64,000 bases of DNA from Archilochus colubris (lineage: Eukaryota > Chordata > Aves > Apodiformes > Trochilidae), in assembly GCA_023079485.1 (NCBI GenBank), contig CM041104.1:993676-1057675 (forward strand). The letters run 5' to 3'. The notes under the pieces were generated by a model that saw only the letters and a program-made list of their open reading frames with translations, had not been told where the DNA came from and searched no databases. Below, in pieces: positions 60,571-64,000 of the stretch; position 1 is the first letter of the stretch, and every line of letters starts with the position of its first letter. The translations under genes and the position numbers were made by a program.

Positions 60571-62655
60571 TTTTATTTGACAACAGAAGAACAACCAAAA
60601 AGATATTTACAGTAGTTTTTTGCTCTGTAAATTGAAGTCCAATAATCCCTGCCTTCCCCACGCTTTCTGGTCCATCCCCAGGGCAGCAACACTGGTCCTT
60701 GGCACAGGCACAGCTGCAGCATTCCTGCCCGTGGGGGAGGAAACCACTTTGGTTTGTGCGGGGCAAAATAAGGGAAGTAGACTAAAGAGCCTCACCCTCC
60801 CCCAAGGGAGGAAACAGAACTGCAAAGGGGTGATGGGGAAGGGCTACCTAGAAATAAGGGAGGGAGTCCTAAAATTCAGGGCTTTTTTTCCAGAAAGGAG
60901 GCAGAGGGCAAAGGCTGGACATAAAATGGAGCTGGGGGAGATGAGGAGGGCAGTGGGCACAGCCACATGGTGAGCATTCTCCTCCACCCAGCTAGGTAGG
61001 CTGGGAGCTGGAGCATCCCTGGTGCTGTGTGTGGGCACCCAGCCACCAGGACACCTTCTGCCACCCCTTCCTGCAGCCCCCAGGAGCACTCGGGAACTCC
61101 CCTCCCCTGTCACCTTCTCTCTGAAGAAGAAAGGCAGGGGAACAGACATCCACCAGTCCCCAAAATCAGTGCTTGTCCCTTCTGGACCCCACCATCCCAC
61201 AGCACTGCTGCCCCAGCACCACTGGCTCCAACCACTGCAGAGAGCCAGAGCCTGTGGACGTTATTATCTCTAGTCATGCAACTTAATAATCAGGCTAATT
61301 ACCTAGGATTAGTGTTTCTCAGGATAGATAACATAGGTGGGTATGTATCACTAGTTAACTGACAGGCTACAGTGGCACAGCAGACACCTCAGGCCCGGTG
61401 ATGTCCCACCAGGACCTGCTCCCCAGGCCAGGCTGGGGGACAGCCAGCTCCCAGCAGAGACCAGCTTGTCACTAGAGGTCACCAGCACCGCGCAGAGCCA
61501 TGCTCAGCCTCGGAGAGAAGCAGGGAGGGGACAGGGAGCACCAGGACTCAGTCCCTCGCCTTCCCAGGGCAGCTCATCAGCACTTGGCTGATGGGACAAC
61601 TCTGCTCCCATGGGCTGCAGGCTGTGAGCACTGAGCTTGCAGAATACACACGCCCATGCCTGCAACACGCCTCTTTCCAAATGTTTAAAAAAAAACCAAA
61701 AAAACATAAAATAAAATAAAAAAATAAAGAAGTTGGGTACTAAAGTTCACAGTCTCAGCGTTGCATCCACCCCCAGGCTGCTGCCAGCATCTTGCAGGTT
61801 CTGCAACGCGCTCTCTGTTCCGGGACACAATGTGCACACATTCAGCAGGAACTCAAGAGAAACACAAGAAAGTTGTGGAAATGCTTATAGAAGAAAAAAA
61901 AAATTAAAAATCATATAATAATTCACAATTAAAGGAAAAATGTTTCAACAACAAAAAAAATCACTAAACAGCACCATAGAGATTTCTACTGGCAGCATCC
62001 GTAACACCCTAAGGCAGAAGAAAAAGGTCCCATGTTTTCTGTGTGAAAAAATGCCACAGACCTCAGGTTTCCAGGTCATGTCCTTTGCCCTTTCCTGGGC
62101 ACAGCAGGGCTCCTGGCCAGCACAAGGTACCAGGAAGGCCCTCCACCAGCAAAAGGGGGGAAAAAATAAACACAAAAGGGTGGGGGCAACAGAGATCAGA
62201 AATTTGTGAGAAAAAAGCTTTTCATCCACAGACACCAACGTAAAAAAAAAAACAAAAAACAAATTCTCTTTCTCTCCCTGAAGAACTGATGTTCACTGGA
62301 CGCTTGTGTACAGGTGAGAGAAAAAGAAGTCAGCAGGTTTTCCAAGGGGTGCTGCACAGACCTGTCAGGCAGGGCATCAAGGGGTTGGTAAAGCTGCAAA
62401 TGTCTGTTCACAGCAGCCCTGTCCACATGCACCCTCCTCGGCAGGAAAGGCAGCGGGCCTGGGGGCACCTCCTCAGCAAGAGGATGGTGGGATGGGACAG
62501 TTCTTCCACTCCCCCTTGGCTTGCAGTGCCCTGGGACCCCCGGGAGGCAGGAGCCTGCTTCTGAGATGAGCTGGTCAGGGGCTGCAGGCAGAGGGGTGCT
62601 GGGAGGGCCAGGCACCCCTCAAAGAAGGTCCCCCCGTGGGACACAGCCCAGGGGG
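60551..62655 (-). other. TGIF2: TGIF2 3' UTR
   Basis: About 2.1 kb on the reverse strand runs from the stop codon at 62656-62658 to the first AATAAA downstream. It contains a Pumilio-type element TGTAAATA on the reverse strand (around 60,603-60,610) a few tens of bases before the polyadenylation signal, and several T-rich stretches on the reverse strand (A-rich on +, 61,685-61,730 and 61,888-61,965). A long 3' UTR is usual for TGIF2. I inferred the extent from the only consensus signal in range. Confidence 0.7.
60572..60577 (-). terminator. TGIF2: TGIF2 polyadenylation signal (AATAAA, reverse strand)
   Basis: TTTATT on the + strand reads AATAAA on the reverse strand in gtcaaataaaagg. It is the only exact signal I found between the TGIF2 stop codon and this point. 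Cleavage would fall near 60,550-60,560. Confidence 0.65.
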
Positions 62656-63225
62656 TTATTTGGAGGCTCCCAGGTGCTCAGTCTGGGGCGAGAGGGGCAG
62701 CTGCCCACCCTGTCGCTGTGACTCCAGCTCAGCTGCCTTCTGCAGGGCCACCTCCACCAGCAGCTGGAAGCTGCTGAAGTCGTCTCCAAAGAGCTCAGGG
62801 GGTGTGGGGGGCGGCGTGTTGAAGAGTCCACTGGTGGGGCTGGCTGCCTCAGCCCGGGCCAGCACTGTCATGGTGCTGCCAGGGGCACCCAGTGGTGCCC
62901 TGGGGGCAGGGTCCAGCTCTGCTCGTGGCAGGCCGGGGGGCTTCTCCCACTCGGGGCTGCGGGCGCTCACCACCGTCAGGTTGCTGCCCAGCGCCTGGGC
63001 TGGGTGGCACAGTACCTGCGGGCACACGGACATGGACAGCACCTTGGAGGCCCCCGTGGGAGGTACCACCAGCACCCCAGAGCTGGCAGCAGCCCCCCGG
63101 GGCAGGGCCACATCTCCAGTTTTGCCCCCGCGACGGGAGATGGTGAATTGGTTGGGGTCCTTCCCATCCTTGCGCAGCATGTCGGGCAGCAGCCGCCTCC
63201 TGGCATTGATGAACCAGTTGCAGAT
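62656..63225 (-). CDS. TGIF2: TGIF2 last coding exon (homeodomain helix 3 to stop)
   Basis: On the reverse strand a CTCCCTCCCAG acceptor is followed by 189 codons and a stop. The exon begins [17 protein letters not shown], the recognition helix of a TALE homeodomain (Asn-Trp-Phe plus Asn-Ala-Arg-Arg-Arg for DNA contact), then [18 protein letters not shown]. The C-terminal part keeps [11 protein letters not shown], with TP sites of the kind phosphorylated by MAP kinases, and [18 protein letters not shown]. These features identify TGIF2, a repressor that binds TGIF sites and SMADs and limits TGF-beta signalling. The last exon is slightly longer than I recall for human (189 versus about 173 residues). 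The extra residues lie in the variable middle ([11 protein letters not shown] to PAPRAPLG) and the C-terminus. The first part of the homeodomain and the start codon are right of the window. Confidence 0.97.
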   Translation of the reverse strand: MCNWFINARRRLLPDMLRKDGKDPNQFTISRRGGKTGDVALPRGAAASSGVLVVPPTGASKVLSMSVCPQVLCHPAQALGSNLTVVSARSPEWEKPPGLPRAELDPAPRAPLGAPGSTMTVLARAEAASPTSGLFNTPPPTPPELFGDDFSSFQLLVEVALQKAAELESQRQGGQLPLSPQTEHLGASK

Positions 63226-64000
63226 CTGGGAGGGAGGAAAGAAAGGCAAAATGTTGTTGGGGAGCTGTGGTGGGGCTGCACCCCAATGCCAAGCCAGCAG
63301 AAGCCCCTACAGACCCAGCTCTGGAAAGGCAGAGCTGTTCCTGGCAGGGGCCAGGAGCACCCAGCACCGGCTGCTTCCTGCCTGGCACCTCCTGCCCCTG
63401 CAGCCTCTTCCTCCCTGCAGCCTCTTCCTCCCTGCAGCCCTGGTCCAGCTGCCTGCAGACACACTCCCATGCAGCCCTGCCAGCCCACCCTGGCCCCCAC
63501 TTCTGGCACCTGAACACCACGCCAGCACACTGAGCACATCTGGGCAGTTTTTGGGAGAGCATGGCACAGAGCCACTGGAGCCACAGTGGCTCTCCAGCAG
63601 AGCTGCCTGCTCACCAGGGAAGGATGGGCTTCACACTGTATCCCACCGCAGCCCTGAAGTCCCAGCAAGTGACCATGCACAGCCTCACATAGGCAAAGTA
63701 GGGTGCAGCTCCCAAGCACCTTTCTGAGAGCTCCTGCTGTCCCCCCAACCAGAGCCTGCAGTATTGCAGAACCAGCTCAGAGCCCAATGGTCTCGAGCAC
63801 ATCCATGGTCTTCTGGGGAGCTGTTCTCTTCTCCAGGAGACCCACCTTGGAGCTGGGCATGCCCAGCCACGCTTCACACACTACCACCAGTGCCACCATG
63901 GACAGGAGCACTGAGGGCAGATGGCAGGACAGAATGTTTAGGGAAAAGCCTAAGAGCCACCAGCTTGCAGAGCTGCAGCCCCCAACCCCTAACAAAGCAG
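63226..64000 (-). other. TGIF2: TGIF2 intron, 3' part
   Basis: On the reverse strand this is the intron upstream of the last exon, ending TCTTTCCTCCCTCCCAG. I looked for the preceding coding exon (the homeodomain start, with residues such as RGNLPKESV) and found nothing, so it lies beyond the window. It contains one small tandem repeat, listed separately. Confidence 0.85.
63404..63437. repeat. 17-bp tandem duplication
   Basis: Two exact adjacent copies of cctcttcctccctgcag lie in the TGIF2 intron. On the + strand each resembles a splice acceptor, but TGIF2 runs on the other strand. Confidence 0.85.

Noticed and set aside
62636..63727. 363-codon forward frame across the TGIF2 exon
   Set aside because: It is antisense to the TGIF2 exon and to GC-rich intron; no similarity to any protein I know.

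Overview
This window is vertebrate nuclear DNA, almost certainly avian. The only interspersed repeats I can recognise are CR1 LINE 3' ends with the typical ATTCTATG-type tail, the exons are small and separated by moderate introns, and two single-copy neuronal/developmental genes are clear by protein similarity: DLGAP4 and TGIF2. Turtles and crocodilians also carry CR1, so 'bird' is an inference. There is no prokaryotic, phage, CRISPR or retroviral content that I can support.

Layout. Positions 1 to about 57,060 are the 3' two thirds of DLGAP4 on the + strand (SAPAP4, a postsynaptic scaffold). Nine downstream coding exons of the long isoform are present: 1277-1391, a 42-nt microexon 4235-4276, 5302-5548, 48725-49086, 50123-50214, 50670-51079, 52680-52771, 54279-54431 and 55171-55386. 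Every junction has GT-AG borders and the reading phases join without a break. The upstream coding exons lie left of the window. A tenth coding exon, 14402-14432, sits at the edge of a CpG island. It is the alternative first exon of the short isoform; spliced to 48725 it gives a 451-aa protein starting MALCLELLRQC. The 34-kb intron 14433-48724 holds a second CpG-rich island (about 19.7-20.4 kb), several CR1 fragments and a perfect 17-copy, 13-bp array grown from a CR1 tail (38278-38503).

Positions about 57,060-60,550 lie between the genes. They contain two blocks of proximal-promoter motifs (NF-Y CCAAT boxes, CRE, YY1-like, ETS, GC boxes), at 57.64-57.77 kb and 58.29-58.52 kb. A CR1 tail lies between them, and a CpG-rich tract follows to about 59.15 kb. 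No known coding exon accompanies this promoter-like DNA. I consider it the most interesting unexplained signal in the window.

Positions about 60,550-64,000 hold the 3' end of TGIF2 on the - strand: a 3' UTR with one polyadenylation signal, the last coding exon 62656-63225 (from homeodomain recognition helix to stop), and part of the preceding intron. DLGAP4 and TGIF2 therefore converge tail to tail. In human they are co-directional with MYL9 between them; no MYL9 exon is visible here.

The two genes share no known pathway. DLGAP4 protein links PSD-95-type MAGUKs, dynein light chain and Shank at synapses. TGIF2 is a TALE-homeodomain repressor of TGF-beta/SMAD responses. I found no convincing new multi-gene system; the novel leads are regulatory or structural.
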